Positions 1 through 9,732 of a stretch of DNA of 51,159 nucleotides are shown here, one piece after another. The notes beneath the pieces were generated by a model. That model saw nothing but the letters and a program-made list of their open reading frames with translations, was not told the DNA's origin and did not search any database. Each line of letters opens with the position of its first letter. The first letter of the stretch is position 1. A program made the translations under genes and the position numbers. The stretch covers positions 666,843 through 718,001 of the forward strand of contig NZ_CM002128.1 in assembly GCF_000448565.1 (NCBI RefSeq), in the 5' to 3' direction. This stretch comes from Streptococcus sp. HSISM1. GTDB lineage: Bacteria; Bacillota; Bacilli; Lactobacillales; Streptococcaceae.

Positions 1-176
1 CCCAGAGGATAAATTTTTTGTCTAGGTTTTGGGATCAGTACATAACAAGAAGATTTTTTTATGTTTTTCTAAGTACGTCTAGACGTTTTAAAACTTATGT
101 TGTGATTGAATTACGTTCAATACTTCTTGCATACTTCCAGCTTTCCAATTTGCCTTAGCATTAAATAATGGTTGAG

Positions 177-833
177 TTAATTTGCAAGAACCGACTCCAG
201 TGAAATGATCCTATCACATTGCCGTGCTTGCTCCATGTTATGCGTAACAACCAAAATTGTTTTACCAAACTGATCTCTCAAAGTTCGAATCAAATCGAAT
301 GCTTTTTGAGACATTTCAGGATCTAACGATCCGGTTGGTTCATCTGCTAGGACAATATCTCCGGGCTTTAAAATAGCTCTCACAATCGCAATTCTCTGCT
401 GTTCACCTCCCGATAATTCATTGATTTTACTATTTAACCGATTTTGTAGACCAACAAATTCTAGCGTTTCCTTGATTCTCTGCTCCTTCTCCTGTCTAGA
501 GAAATTCGAAAAAGTCATGGCAAGCATCAGGTTATCTTTCACACTAGATGTAGAAATGAGTGCATTGGATTGAAAAAGATAGTTGATGACATTCCTTCGG
601 TAATGAACTGCTGATTGCGAATTTACCTTAGGCAAAACTTTTCCGTTGATTAGGATTTTACCACTGTCAACAGTATCCAATAGTCCAATCATATTGAGGA
701 TAGTCGATTTTCCAGAACCAGAAGGTCCTACTAAAGCTACAAATTCATTTTCCTCAATATCAAAGCTTAAGTCTTTGAAAATTTCTCTTGAACCAAATTG
801 TTTTGATACATTTTGTACTGAAATTCTAGACAT
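177..833 (-). CDS. ABC transporter ATP-binding protein, bacteriocin-export type
   Basis: This 218-residue protein is a stand-alone ABC ATPase. Walker A (GPSGSGKST) lies near residue 36, the signature LSGGEQQR near 140, Walker B plus catalytic Glu (DIVLADEPTG) near 160, and the H-loop His in VVTHN near 197. It belongs to the LolD/MacB-like group that energises FtsX-type or DUF1430 permeases. The start lies 4 bases after the stop of the large membrane protein at 838..3039, so the two genes are almost certainly one transcript and one transporter. In streptococci such pairs usually accompany lactococcin-972-type bacteriocins and serve export or immunity; that role is inferred, since no bacteriocin gene is visible here. 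Confidence 0.9.
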   Translation of the reverse strand: MSRISVQNVSKQFGSREIFKDLSFDIEENEFVALVGPSGSGKSTILNMIGLLDTVDSGKILINGKVLPKVNSQSAVHYRRNVINYLFQSNALISTSSVKDNLMLAMTFSNFSRQEKEQRIKETLEFVGLQNRLNSKINELSGGEQQRIAIVRAILKPGDIVLADEPTGSLDPEMSQKAFDLIRTLRDQFGKTILVVTHNMEQARQCDRIISLESVLAN

Positions 834-837
834 GAGA

Positions 838-3039
838 TTACTCCTTAAATGATTGTATGATACTCTCTCCTTCTTTACGGAACAAACTGAAGTAAAGTAG
901 CATTATCTGAAAAGCAAATGTAGCTAGTGTCATGACTATTCCCAACTTAGAACCCACTAAGATAGAAACGATTAGTTCCATCACAGAAAAACTAATAATG
1001 AGAGAAAGCACACCAATATATCTTTTCCATGGTGAGAATCCCATAAAGTATTGAACATACAATTTTTCTTCAAATAACATGCGGTACATTAAGACAAAAC
1101 TCCAGAAAATAGCCATCATCGTAATTATGATAATCGCTATGATCGTGCCGAAAAGATAAAATGTATAACTCAGATCTTTTTGAAGACCATTGATAAAGTT
1201 CTTGACAGTTGTAAAACTCAACCGATTATCCTTTAAATCTGGAAATTCTGTTTCTAAAATGGACACTACCTGTTTCATCGTTTCCCTATCACGAATCTTC
1301 AAAAGACCATTATAGCCACTGACAACTAAGTTTGCCGACTCCATGAAATATAAATTCTCTGGTGTTGAGACAAAAATAACTGGATTCTCACTAGTTGTAC
1401 CATAAGAAATAGAATCTGACCAAGTAAATATTGATCGAGACGGTTGGTAAACCTTGAACATAAATTTCGGATTTTCTGTGAAATTAGTTTGTAAATCTCC
1501 CGGTTTTACAGTGACACTTTCCTGTAAATACGCCTTCATCACTTCAAGTTCTTCTGTATTGAGCGTGTTAGGTAGAAGATAAAGTCGAGTACCATTCCTC
1601 ATCTCTAGCAACTCTTCATCACTTAGGGGAATACCTAGGTCTTTCAGGTAATTATAGGAGAATTTCAAATACCAAAATGGTTTTTTAGGGACATGCTGGT
1701 ATGTCCCATAGACTGCATCAAGGGACTCCTGATTAAGAAATTGTCCTTGGGCAATATAGACACCCGGAAGCTCAGATATACGCTGGTAAAAGTTATACAT
1801 ACTACGCTCAAGGGAATTTGTAGTTCCTGCATATGTACCTACATCATCTCCCTCAGCAAAGCTGGAGATAACGTACATATCTTCAACATTCTTCCACTCC
1901 CTAGATACTTTCATATTATCAATAAACTGATTCATTGGAGCATCTAAAGAGTAACTGATTGCGATTAACAAACCAGCTACCAAGGTATAGAATAACAAGC
2001 AGGTTACCATTAAAGGCTTCATTGGTAATCGTTTATGAATTGCTGCTAATGGAGAAACCGAATAAACAATAATTGTTGGAATAATGAATATCAATAGTAG
2101 CAACAAGACTGAGAGGCTGACTCCAGCAAAAACTAGAATAAACGATGATAAACCAAAACTAGACCAGCCTGACAACAACCAACTACATAAAGAGATAATA
2201 GGAATAATATAGATTGAAAATAGTAGAGAATTTTTGAAAAAAGCAGACCATAATTCTTTTCTATCCCATCCTAAAAGAATCAATGTTCCGAAATGTTTAA
2301 AGGATTGAAGAACACAGATTAAGAATAGGATCAGTAAAATGAAGGCATTTACTAAGATGCTGATAGCAAGTATTATTCCCCAAATTCCCTGATCAGTACT
2401 ACTTCCAAAACTTTCTTTTGTCAAATCCTCAACAGAAATACCTGACACCTTTGAAAGATGCAGCAAAAAGTTATCTCTTGAGACAGCATCGCGGAGACCA
2501 TTGATATGGTAGATCCCATTAATCGTATTAGTGTTTTGGAAAGTATAATCTAATCGTTCAATGACTACAGGTGTGCTAAATAATAAATCTGGAAGCTCGT
2601 AAAGCATATTATTTGAGCCTTTGTCAAGTCCAATAGTCATATTATTATCACTATGAGATAATAAATTTGCAAATTGTTGTTGTGAGACAACTATTTTACC
2701 CGTACTTTCAAAATCTGAAAAACCAGCAGAGCTACCAAGGATGTCTATATAAATCCTATTTAGACCTTCTCCTGTATCACTACTTTCAGAACGTTTTGTC
2801 CATATGGACAAGTCACTCTGTTCTAAAAAATAATTAAATACATCTTGTGATTGCTTTTCTGTTAACTTCTGAAGATAAACTGTTACGGTCCCGGAATGAT
2901 GATTATAACTCTGCCATGACTGTTGATACTGTAAACCTGCTAAAAAAATTGCCACCAGAGCAAGTAAGACACTCTGGATGGCAATCAAAAACAGGATTAA
3001 GTATTTCATTTTACCTAATAACATGTTTTTGTATGTCAT
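838..3039 (-). CDS. Bacteriocin-associated integral membrane protein (DUF1430-like)
   Basis: The 733-residue protein has one N-terminal membrane segment (residues 10-35), a large extracytoplasmic region, a central cluster of hydrophobic segments around residues 220-375, a second extracytoplasmic region, and a C-terminal membrane block (about 625-720). This layout resembles FtsX/MacB-like permeases, and the sequence looks like the bacteriocin-associated DUF1430 family of Gram-positive bacteria. It is the membrane partner of the ATPase immediately downstream. It is divergently oriented from the PlcR-type regulator at 3263, separated by about 220 bases that carry the regulator's promoter, so the regulator is a reasonable candidate for its control. 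The family call is from sequence character, not a database search. Confidence 0.8.
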   Translation of the reverse strand: MTYKNMLLGKMKYLILFLIAIQSVLLALVAIFLAGLQYQQSWQSYNHHSGTVTVYLQKLTEKQSQDVFNYFLEQSDLSIWTKRSESSDTGEGLNRIYIDILGSSAGFSDFESTGKIVVSQQQFANLLSHSDNNMTIGLDKGSNNMLYELPDLLFSTPVVIERLDYTFQNTNTINGIYHINGLRDAVSRDNFLLHLSKVSGISVEDLTKESFGSSTDQGIWGIILAISILVNAFILLILFLICVLQSFKHFGTLILLGWDRKELWSAFFKNSLLFSIYIIPIISLCSWLLSGWSSFGLSSFILVFAGVSLSVLLLLLIFIIPTIIVYSVSPLAAIHKRLPMKPLMVTCLLFYTLVAGLLIAISYSLDAPMNQFIDNMKVSREWKNVEDMYVISSFAEGDDVGTYAGTTNSLERSMYNFYQRISELPGVYIAQGQFLNQESLDAVYGTYQHVPKKPFWYLKFSYNYLKDLGIPLSDEELLEMRNGTRLYLLPNTLNTEELEVMKAYLQESVTVKPGDLQTNFTENPKFMFKVYQPSRSIFTWSDSISYGTTSENPVIFVSTPENLYFMESANLVVSGYNGLLKIRDRETMKQVVSILETEFPDLKDNRLSFTTVKNFINGLQKDLSYTFYLFGTIIAIIIITMMAIFWSFVLMYRMLFEEKLYVQYFMGFSPWKRYIGVLSLIISFSVMELIVSILVGSKLGIVMTLATFAFQIMLLYFSLFRKEGESIIQSFKE

Positions 3040-3199
3040 ACGTACTTACCTACAATTCCACGTTTTTTTCTCACGCAATGAAACCCCTTTCAGCTTCCTT
3101 GTTTTTATTTTAACATATATATTTTTATTTAGCCAATTTTTTATTGTTTATTGAACTTTTTTATTTTTATTACCATAAAGAATATTTTATTCCTTTAAC

Positions 3200-3228
3200 T
3201 TGCTATTTTGAACTAAAAATTTTATAAT
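3200..3228 (+). promoter_or_regulatory. Predicted sigma-A promoter of PlcR-type regulator 1
   Basis: TTGCTA (3200-3205) and TATAAT (3223-3228) are separated by 17 bases. They lie 35 bases upstream of the regulator ATG at 3263, with AGGAAGG as a candidate ribosome binding site between. Confidence 0.6.
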
Positions 3229-3262
3229 AAAATTAAGCAAATAGGAAGGTTTATTATCTTTA

Positions 3263-4125
3263 ATGAATACACTCTCAGAGAGATTCAGATTGAAAAGAAA
3301 AGAGTTGAGACTCTCCCAACAAACGCTTGCAGAAGGAATTTGTGAACAAAGCCAGATTAGTAAAATTGAGAGAGGGCATTTCATTCCCTCCGCAGACCTT
3401 TTGTTCAAACTCTCACAACGACTTGAAGTGCCATTAGATTATTTTTTAATGAACAAATTGAAATTAAATCTAACCTCTCTAATTTCAAGCAATTATCTGC
3501 TCGCCTATTAGATGATAGAAATTATGACAATTTGGAATATATTTATAAAATAGAGATTGAACGAAGCACTTTTCTAACACTAGAAGACCGAACTTACCTT
3601 GAATGGATTAAATCTATTATTGACTTCTATCAATATGACAGTAAGTGTGAGGCTATTTCTTCATTGGAAAATATATTATTAAAAGTCTCCTCAAATACTC
3701 TGATTTATTTAAAGGCATTGAATACTCTATCTAATTTCTATTCCTTAGTGGGTCGTGAACAAGAATATGAGGCAAACTACTCTCATTTAATGGAGTTATA
3801 TCAGACAAAAAATTTTGAGCATCAAGAGTTTTTATTTGGTTACATCAGAGTTCGTTACAACTACGCTCACTACCTAGTGTCAAAGGAAAAATATAACGAA
3901 GCCATCCAAGAAGCTCTTGAGACGATTGAACTCTGTAAACAAAGACAGACAAGCTACCAACTAGCTCCCCTACTTATTCTTGTAGGAAATGCTGGAGCCA
4001 AATTTCTAGACAAAGAACAAGTCAAAAATTATTATATAGAAGCAAGAGAGTTATGTAAGATTTATAACAATCCTTTAATGTTGATGAAGATAGAAAATTA
4101 TTTGAAAGAATTAGATACTGTTTAG
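3263..4125 (+). CDS. PlcR/TprA-type HTH-TPR regulator 1, frame broken at a T6 run
   Basis: Residues 1-62 are an Xre-family helix-turn-helix (LSQQTLAEG, QISKIERG), and the remainder is helical TPR-like sequence, as in quorum-sensing regulators of the PlcR/TprA type that bind an imported peptide. As read, the first frame stops at 3511 after 82 residues. The TPR part lies in the -1 frame, which is open from the T6 run at 3442-3447 and continues NEQIEIKSNLSNF into the domain. One more T, or a -1 ribosomal slip on T-TTT-TTA, would give one protein of 287 residues, matching paralogue 2 (288). The internal TTG at 3532 lies inside the domain and is not a convincing start. It is divergent from the bacteriocin-type ABC pair, a plausible target. 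No pheromone peptide gene was found nearby. Confidence 0.75.
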
Positions 4126-4169
4126 TTAATCTTGACATTATAGTTTTTCTGAAACGTTAAATAACCTGT

Positions 4170-4202
4170 AAGGCTGATAGTGAAATTAATACTATCAGCC
4201 TT
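4170..4202 (+). terminator. Intrinsic terminator of regulator 1
   Basis: Perfect 12-base arms (AAGGCTGATAGT at 4170-4181, AGTATCAGCCTT complement at 4191-4202) are followed by ATAATTTTT, 45 bases after the regulator stop. Confidence 0.75.
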
Positions 4203-4289
4203 ATAATTTTTCCATGGTATCTTAAATAACTATACTGATTTTGTTTCCCGTTCTAATTTGGTAACATTTTGATTTCTTGTGTTATCAAG

Positions 4290-4632
4290 TATATGGTAGA
4301 AAAAGAGTTCTACACTTTCAGTAGAACCCTTCTTATTAGCAGTATTTTGATTACCTAGTTTTTTCTATTTTTCCTAAATTAAAATAAGAAATTATTGATA
4401 AAGTTCTCCTGGAAGATTGTTCATAAAAAAGTGTATCTTTGGCTAGAGAAAATCACAAAATCTAAATAAAACAGAAGACACAAAATATTTATAATATGTA
4501 AAAGGTAGTTCAAAAATATAGAACTACCTTTTGTTGATAATAATGAAATTAGATACTTGTTCTTTTGAAATTAGTAGAGTAAAAATTGCTAGAGGGGAAT
4601 CATCAAACTGCTTTGATTTAGCTATGGTTATT
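4290..4632. terminator. Gene-free stretch with terminator hairpins
   Basis: No convincing gene is visible here. A hairpin at 4500-4532 has perfect 12-base arms (AAAAGGTAGTTC and its complement). A weaker 7-base hairpin (GTTCTAC/GTAGAAC) lies near 4300-4320. The sequence looks like the decayed edge of a mobile element, because an integrase remnant starts at 4633. Confidence 0.5.
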
Positions 4633-4916
4633 TTACTTTTGTGGCCGAGAACAAATGGAAGATATGGGATTACACAGAGTGAGTATTTCTTTTTGTTTTG
4701 ATTGAGACACATGAGTATAGATCTGAGTTACAGAAATAGAGCTATGTCCAAGTATTTGCTGTATATAACGAATATATACATTTTTATCCAGTAGCATTGT
4801 AGCAAAGCTGTGTCTAAACATATGTGGCGTGATAGTTATAGATAAGTTGTTTTTCTTAACCATCTTCCTTAAAATTAGACGTACGCTTTGTTCTGACAGT
4901 GCTTTAAGAGGATGAG
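4633..4916 (-). pseudogene. Tyrosine integrase, C-terminal remnant
   Basis: About 95 codons remain of a tyrosine recombinase. The HxxR box (HMFRHSFATMLL) and the LGHSSISVTQIYTH box with the nucleophilic tyrosine are intact. The frame runs upstream without a start (SEQSVRLILRK) until a stop near 4917, so the N-terminal arm-binding and core-binding parts and the first catalytic Arg are missing. The last residues (CNPISSICSRPQK) are unlike a normal integrase end. It is a scar of an integrated phage or conjugative element at the left edge of the pezAT block. Confidence 0.8.
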
Positions 4917-4976
4917 TTCAAGTAAATGTTGCACTTATTCTTGCAATTTATCATGTACTCATAAATTAGCCCTTCG

Positions 4977-5744
4977 TCACTTATCAATTCCTCCCAGTTC
5001 TCTCAACCGTTCCTGTCCCAACTTCAACATCTCTTTTTCCACCTTATTCCATTTTCCAAATAGGCATTCGTGTAGGACTACTGCTGCTGATGTTTCGTCT
5101 ACTTGCGAATCATAAACACACGATTGATCTCTTCGGTAAATTTGAACTTGATTAAAAATCTTGTCATTTTCTAACTCTCGTAAGTTATCAACTAAATGTT
5201 CTACAATTCCATCATGGTGCTCTTTGGGAGTCGCTCTCGCTTGACTTGGGTCTATTGCATGGAGCTCCTCATAACGTATCAAGGTACTGAGATAGGACAA
5301 TTCTGGCTTGGTCGCAATTACTGCAAGTGAGACTTGGTAACCTTTAGTTGTCAATAATTGTGACGTTTTTCTAGGGACTTCTGTTGTTCTTAAAGTACCC
5401 TCGATTAACAAATGATAACCTTGTTTACTCAACTCATCTACAAGATATTCAACCATTTGTCCCGCGAATACTTTGGTATAATCCACACTATCTTTGCCAT
5501 ACTTTTCCTGTAGGCCAAGGTAGTTCGGATGAAAAGAGCGATAACTATCTCCATCAATGATAATGATATTACCTTGAAATTCCCTTTGTTTAATACGATG
5601 AATCGTTGTTTTCCCAGCACCACTCTGTCCACCGAGCAAGATAGCCTTGGGCTGAGACGAAGTTGTTTTACCACGAGTTAAAGAACGAACGAGTCGTCTG
5701 GATGCTCGTTCAAAATCATCTTGACTAAATTCTTCTAGTTTCAT
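4977..5744 (-). CDS. pezT: PezT zeta-family toxin kinase
   Basis: The 255-residue protein is a zeta/PezT toxin, which phosphorylates UDP-N-acetylglucosamine and so blocks peptidoglycan precursor synthesis. The P-loop GGQSGAGKTT spans about residues 38-47. The IDGDSYRSFHP segment carries the catalytic Asp at about 66, and IEGTLR follows. Length and architecture match the pneumococcal toxin (about 253 residues). The ATG overlaps the pezA stop in a TAATG arrangement, giving translational coupling that favours antitoxin first. No truncation or missing motif is visible, so the toxin is probably functional. PezAT is typically carried on streptococcal integrative elements, which fits the adjacent integrase remnant. 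Confidence 0.93.
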   Translation of the reverse strand: MKLEEFSQDDFERASRRLVRSLTRGKTTSSQPKAILLGGQSGAGKTTIHRIKQREFQGNIIIIDGDSYRSFHPNYLGLQEKYGKDSVDYTKVFAGQMVEYLVDELSKQGYHLLIEGTLRTTEVPRKTSQLLTTKGYQVSLAVIATKPELSYLSTLIRYEELHAIDPSQARATPKEHHDGIVEHLVDNLRELENDKIFNQVQIYRRDQSCVYDSQVDETSAAVVLHECLFGKWNKVEKEMLKLGQERLRELGGIDK

Positions 5745-6220
5745 TAAGCCACCACCAGATGACGAGCTTGTTCTAGCATCCGTTCAATGCCATCCAAATA
5801 GCCAATATATCGCTCCACATCCTCAAAAGTTGCAACAAGATAAATCTTCGTGTTAATCAAATCAGAAAGATCATCGCTTATTAGAACCCAAGGATTATTA
5901 GCATCATTAAATGCAATTTCTAGTTCATCTTGTAAACGATAAAGTTGCGCTAAGATATTCGCCCCTCGTTCTTTAATCACTTCAATTTTCAGAGTTAACT
6001 GATAATCTTCTACTGGCGTGAGCATCTTTTCCTCTCCTACAATATCGATATAAGAAACATTAAATTTCTGACAAATACGATCTATTAATTCTGTCGAAAC
6101 TGAACTTGTCCCGTTTTCATAACGACTCAGGCTATTTCGAGAGATGCCAACAATCTTTGCGAACTCAGGCTGGGTTAAGTCATGTGTTTTACGTAACGCT
6201 TTAATATTTTCTCCGATCAT
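5744..6220 (-). CDS. pezA: PezA antitoxin and autorepressor
   Basis: The 158-residue protein has an N-terminal Xre-type helix-turn-helix (residues about 1-60, LTQPEFAKIVGISRNSLSRYE) and a C-terminal helical part that in the family wraps the toxin and covers its ATP site. Length equals the pneumococcal PezA. It is the first gene of the pair, with GGAGGG-like sequence just upstream of the ATG. It should repress its own promoter through the palindrome at 6261-6296, with PezT as co-repressor; this is established for the family and inferred here. Confidence 0.92.
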   Translation of the reverse strand: MIGENIKALRKTHDLTQPEFAKIVGISRNSLSRYENGTSSVSTELIDRICQKFNVSYIDIVGEEKMLTPVEDYQLTLKIEVIKERGANILAQLYRLQDELEIAFNDANNPWVLISDDLSDLINTKIYLVATFEDVERYIGYLDGIERMLEQARHLVVA

Positions 6221-6245
6221 GAGAGCCCTCCTTTTATTTATTTCT

Positions 6246-6296
6246 ATTATAGCATTAATAATTTAAAAACGCACCATTATTGGTGCGTTTTTAAAT
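6246..6296 (-). promoter_or_regulatory. pezAT promoter and palindromic operator
   Basis: A perfect inverted repeat with 16-base arms (ATTTAAAAACGCACCA at 6261-6276 and its complement at 6281-6296) has a 4-base loop. A TATAAT -10 box on the minus strand (6251-6246) sits directly downstream, so the palindrome covers the -35 region, as expected for PezA autorepression. T-rich flanks on both strands mean it could also act as a terminator for transcripts entering from either side. Confidence 0.7.
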
Positions 6297-6348
6297 CTGG
6301 TAGATGAATCTTTCTTCAATCTAACCTGCTGATCTCAGTATGTTAAAA

Positions 6349-7957
6349 CTAATCCAAATATATAATTTTATCAAAAAGAGATCTTATATTTTCATCTAGA
6401 TGATGGCTTACAAAAATAACAGTTTTTTCTGTCATTGAGAATAGATGTTTCTCAATTTGATACCGTCTTTCTTTATCAATCGCATCAGTTGCCTCATCAA
6501 TAATCAAAATTGGTTTTTCTTCAAGGTAAGCTCTAGCTAAACTAATTCGTTGCTTCTGTCCACTAGAAATGTCTTGGCTAATTTCCGATAAAGTAGTTTC
6601 CAATCCATGACTCAATCCATTAATCCAGTCTCTTAAATAAAATATTTCCAATGCTTTTTCGATTTTTGAATCTTCTATTTCACGGCCTAATGTCAAATTA
6701 AATAAAATGGATTCGTTAAAAATATGATCTTCCAAACTAACATAAGAAATATTTTCATGAAGATCCTTGAAATTCATATTTTTTGAATCGATATTATCAT
6801 AGAAGATGCGGCCTTTCGAAATTGGGATTTCACCATTAATAGCCTTTAATATAGTTGATTTTCCTGAACCAGATGACCCTGATATTGCATACTTCTTATT
6901 TTTTCAATTTTAACATTTAAATTATCTAAGACAATCTTACCATCACGTTCAATAGTTACCGATTGAAATTCTACTTTATCTATAAATTTCTTCCAAGTTT
7001 GTTTATTAACATTACTTTCATGAATACTTTGGTCACCTTCCAATTCAAATTTTTCAAATATTTTGTTTACAGTTTTAAACTCAGCGTAATTTGCCGTTAA
7101 GCCTGTTAAGCCAGCAAAGATAATTGATGAAAAATATTGAGAAGAAGATACAGCCCCAATCGGAATTAATCGGTTAAAATATAAGACTCCTGCGTGGGTC
7201 AACATGGCAATTTGACTCACAAAACTAGTCCCATTTTGAACAGACATAAGCCCACCAAAGGTTTTTGAATATGAAACTCTGGACTTCGAATATTTTTTTG
7301 AATAAGATAAGATTTTTACCATTAAAAATGAAGTTGATTAGCATTGGATAACATTCGAAATCCACTTAAAGAATCATCAATTGCTTTAACTAATTCTTCA
7401 TTCTTCTCAGTAAAGTAAACAGCTTTATTCTCCATTTTCTTTGTAAATATTTTAGGAAGATTTACCATTAGAATGAAGAATATCAAAATTGTAAACAATA
7501 ATGAATAATGGAAACTAAAAAAGGCAATAATTGCAAAAATGATATTTAATGCTTGACTAATCATTAATTCAAGTGTTTCAAAGCCAAGATCTCGAATAGT
7601 ATTAAGATCATTTGTCAGCCATGAGGTATAGGCGCTAACACTTTTTGAGCCAAAACGAACCACACCCTTACTTTCAATACTTTTTACAATATCTTTACGT
7701 ATTTCGGTACACATTTCTTGTATGGCTTTTTCACTTGCTTTTGAGTTTTGATATATTTGCAATACCCATATTAAATTTACAGCTAAAATCGCTCCACTTA
7801 AATACAAAAATCCCTGTAAATCAAAATTTACAATTGTAGAGATTGCTTTGGCACTCAATATACCATTTAAGTAAACACATAATGAATTAATAAAAATCCA
7901 AAACAACCATATAGAATTACTTCGTTTGCATCTAATTAAATAAGTTTTTAATGTCAT
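6349..7957 (-). CDS. ABC exporter (TMD-NBD), frame broken at two A/T runs
   Basis: Three consecutive frames assemble into one half-transporter of 536 residues: an N-terminal six-helix exporter domain (7957 to about 7000) and a nucleotide-binding domain. The NBD shows SGSSGSGKST (Walker A, in the restored frame near 6870), ISSGQKQR (signature, with Ser in place of the first Gly), ILIIDEATD (Walker B) and VSHH (H-loop). The frame is lost at 7324-7328 (A5 on plus, one T short on the coding strand) and at 6899-6904 (one A short). Adding one base at each restores HFLMVKILSY and EKNKKYAISG. The neighbours upstream are an MFS transporter and a PlcR-type regulator, so a peptide or antimicrobial export locus is possible. 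Whether the breaks are real or sequencing errors is open. Confidence 0.7.
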
Positions 7958-8197
7958 ATCCCAGCCTCATTTAAAAATTCCAAATATTTCTTCACCAATT
8001 ATTTTTCTTTGATATTTAATTGCAATATAAGATAATAAAATTCCTACTAACTTTTAGGGCGCAGTTCAGAGTAGTCGATTTCTATCTATTTCCTTTATTA
8101 TTAACTTGAAATTTTCTAGCTTTTTTTTAAACTTCCATTATTCTGTTTCATAGATATATTTTTAGACCGCTGATCAACTTTATGTTCTTTTTTAAAA

Positions 8198-9444
8198 TTA
8201 TTCTGCATAACTTTCTGGTTCATTTTCTATTCCCTTACTTTCCTTAAATGGATTGTTAATAAATAACAAATAAAATCCTACTAATACCGTAAATATATTT
8301 ATCGTTATTCCTAGAATATGTATATCCGAATAAAATTGAGGAACTATTAAGAATACAATTGAAAATAAAGCATATAAACTTGAATTAGTAGAGTAGATTA
8401 ACCCCATATTTTCATAGTTATATTCAGAATAAATCATTTTTTCAAACATATTACCAGATATACCAATAATTATAAAGGATAATCCAAATAGCAAAAGCTT
8501 AATCAATGGAATTGGTATTACAAATACTAAGAATAAAAAGAAGCCCGATACAATATAATCAATAAAGAAAAACTTCTTATATGATATTTTTATCCTAGGT
8601 GCCACAAAAGCACCTGTCAAATCTGCTAATCGTTGTACTGCCAATACTAACCCAAGATACTGAATGGGAATTCCTTCCGATACAAGATATAAGGGGGCTA
8701 AAGTTAAAAGTAGATCTGTTCCACCACTTAAAATTGACTCTGTAATTACAATAAAAGAGGCAAATTTTGATTCTCGAAAAGCAGAAATTGTGTCCAAAAG
8801 TTGAAAAGTTAATTCACTTTCGCTTTCTATATTTTCAGACATACCATCTGACTTTTTTTTATCAGGCATATTCAACCTGATTTTCATCATAAAGTATATC
8901 GCAGCTACAAAAAATGGAATACTCATATTGAAAACAACAAAATAGGATAACACTCCTAACAGTAACGAGGCAAACAGGTTACTAATAATGTCTAACACAT
9001 TTGAAGCCATATACTGAACATCTATAGATTTGTTTATCGTTTCTTCATCATTTTCTAATGTTTCTGGAACAATCTTCATTTGTAATGTGTTGAGTAGATT
9101 TGTTGATAAACTAAACAAAAATTAAAAATATAAAGATAAAAAACTTCAAAGCGATATCTTAAGCATAGAATAGTAATGAAAATTATAAAAAGTTGAAGAA
9201 CTTGAAAAGTTACTAGCCAGACTTTATCTCTTTGAATTTTATTTACAAAACTTCCATAAAAAACGGCAAGTAAGTTAGGGATAAAACCTATTAGAGTAAA
9301 TAAAGATAACTGACCAGCTTCAATATTATAAACATTGATTAAACCGATCGACAATGCAATGAAGTAAAAACTATCTGCAATATTTCTAGAAGATCTACCT
9401 AATATCAAGTTTTTAAAGTTACTACTGAATTTTTCTAATATCAT
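8198..9444 (-). CDS. MFS transporter, frame broken at one A/T run
   Basis: Two overlapping frames (9444-9076 and 9118-8198) join into a 415-residue protein with about 12 hydrophobic segments and the spacing of major-facilitator drug or peptide efflux permeases. The break lies at the A5 run 9117-9121. One added base gives an unbroken IFNFLFSLSTNLLNT. The TTG at 9118 is therefore not a real start. Codon use is very AT-rich, as in the ABC exporter that follows about 240 bases downstream. The substrate is unknown; pairing of MFS and ABC pumps beside a peptide-sensing type regulator suggests export of, or resistance to, a small peptide or drug. Confidence 0.7.
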
Positions 9445-9700
9445 GTTTGTATACCTCGAAATTCATACAATCGATTTGGATATAATTTGTTATATTTAAT
9501 AATCCTGTCAAGGAATCCAATACTTTGTAGGAAATAATTGCTACTGCCATATACGATATCGGTGAAATTACACTGTATGGTGTCTTACTATTAATTTTCT
9601 TGCATTTATTTTAGCACTCCGTCATCATGTTGTAAATATCTTTTTATAAACTTTTTTTATTTTTTTAAAAATAAATCATTTTTGTATCTATGCGATATTA
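9445..9700 (-). other. MFS leader region with a possible small peptide frame
   Basis: On the minus strand an open frame of about 55 codons runs from roughly 9600 to 9425 (…TPYSVISPISYMAVAI…) and ends inside the first codons of the MFS gene. It lacks a start in its own frame. An ATG with GGAG upstream lies at about 9606 in another frame, and one inserted base in the short A run after it would connect them. A TTGACA hexamer near 9510 could instead be the MFS promoter. A coding role is speculative. Confidence 0.2.
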
Positions 9701-9707
9701 AAAAAAC

Positions 9708-9725
9708 GATGCTCAATTGAACATC
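9708..9725 (-). terminator. Intrinsic terminator of regulator 2
   Basis: On the minus strand GATGTTCAA/TTGAGCATC forms a near-perfect hairpin followed by a run of seven T residues, starting 8 bases after the regulator stop. It separates the regulator from the MFS gene transcriptionally. Confidence 0.75.
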
Positions 9726-9732
9726 ATTTTCA

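Noticed and set aside
88-190. A 30-codon open stretch after the ABC ATPase (LTQPLFNAKANWKAGSMQEV) and a 12-base palindrome ACGTCTAGACGT at 75-86
   Set aside because: There is no start, it overlaps the ATPase stop, and nothing is recognised; one short palindrome in AT-rich DNA is not enough for a site.
9076-9118. Internal TTG starts for the second halves of the broken genes (for example 9118, 10323, 3532)
   Set aside because: They lie inside conserved domains, lack ribosome binding sites, and the frame is open upstream to the homopolymer break.
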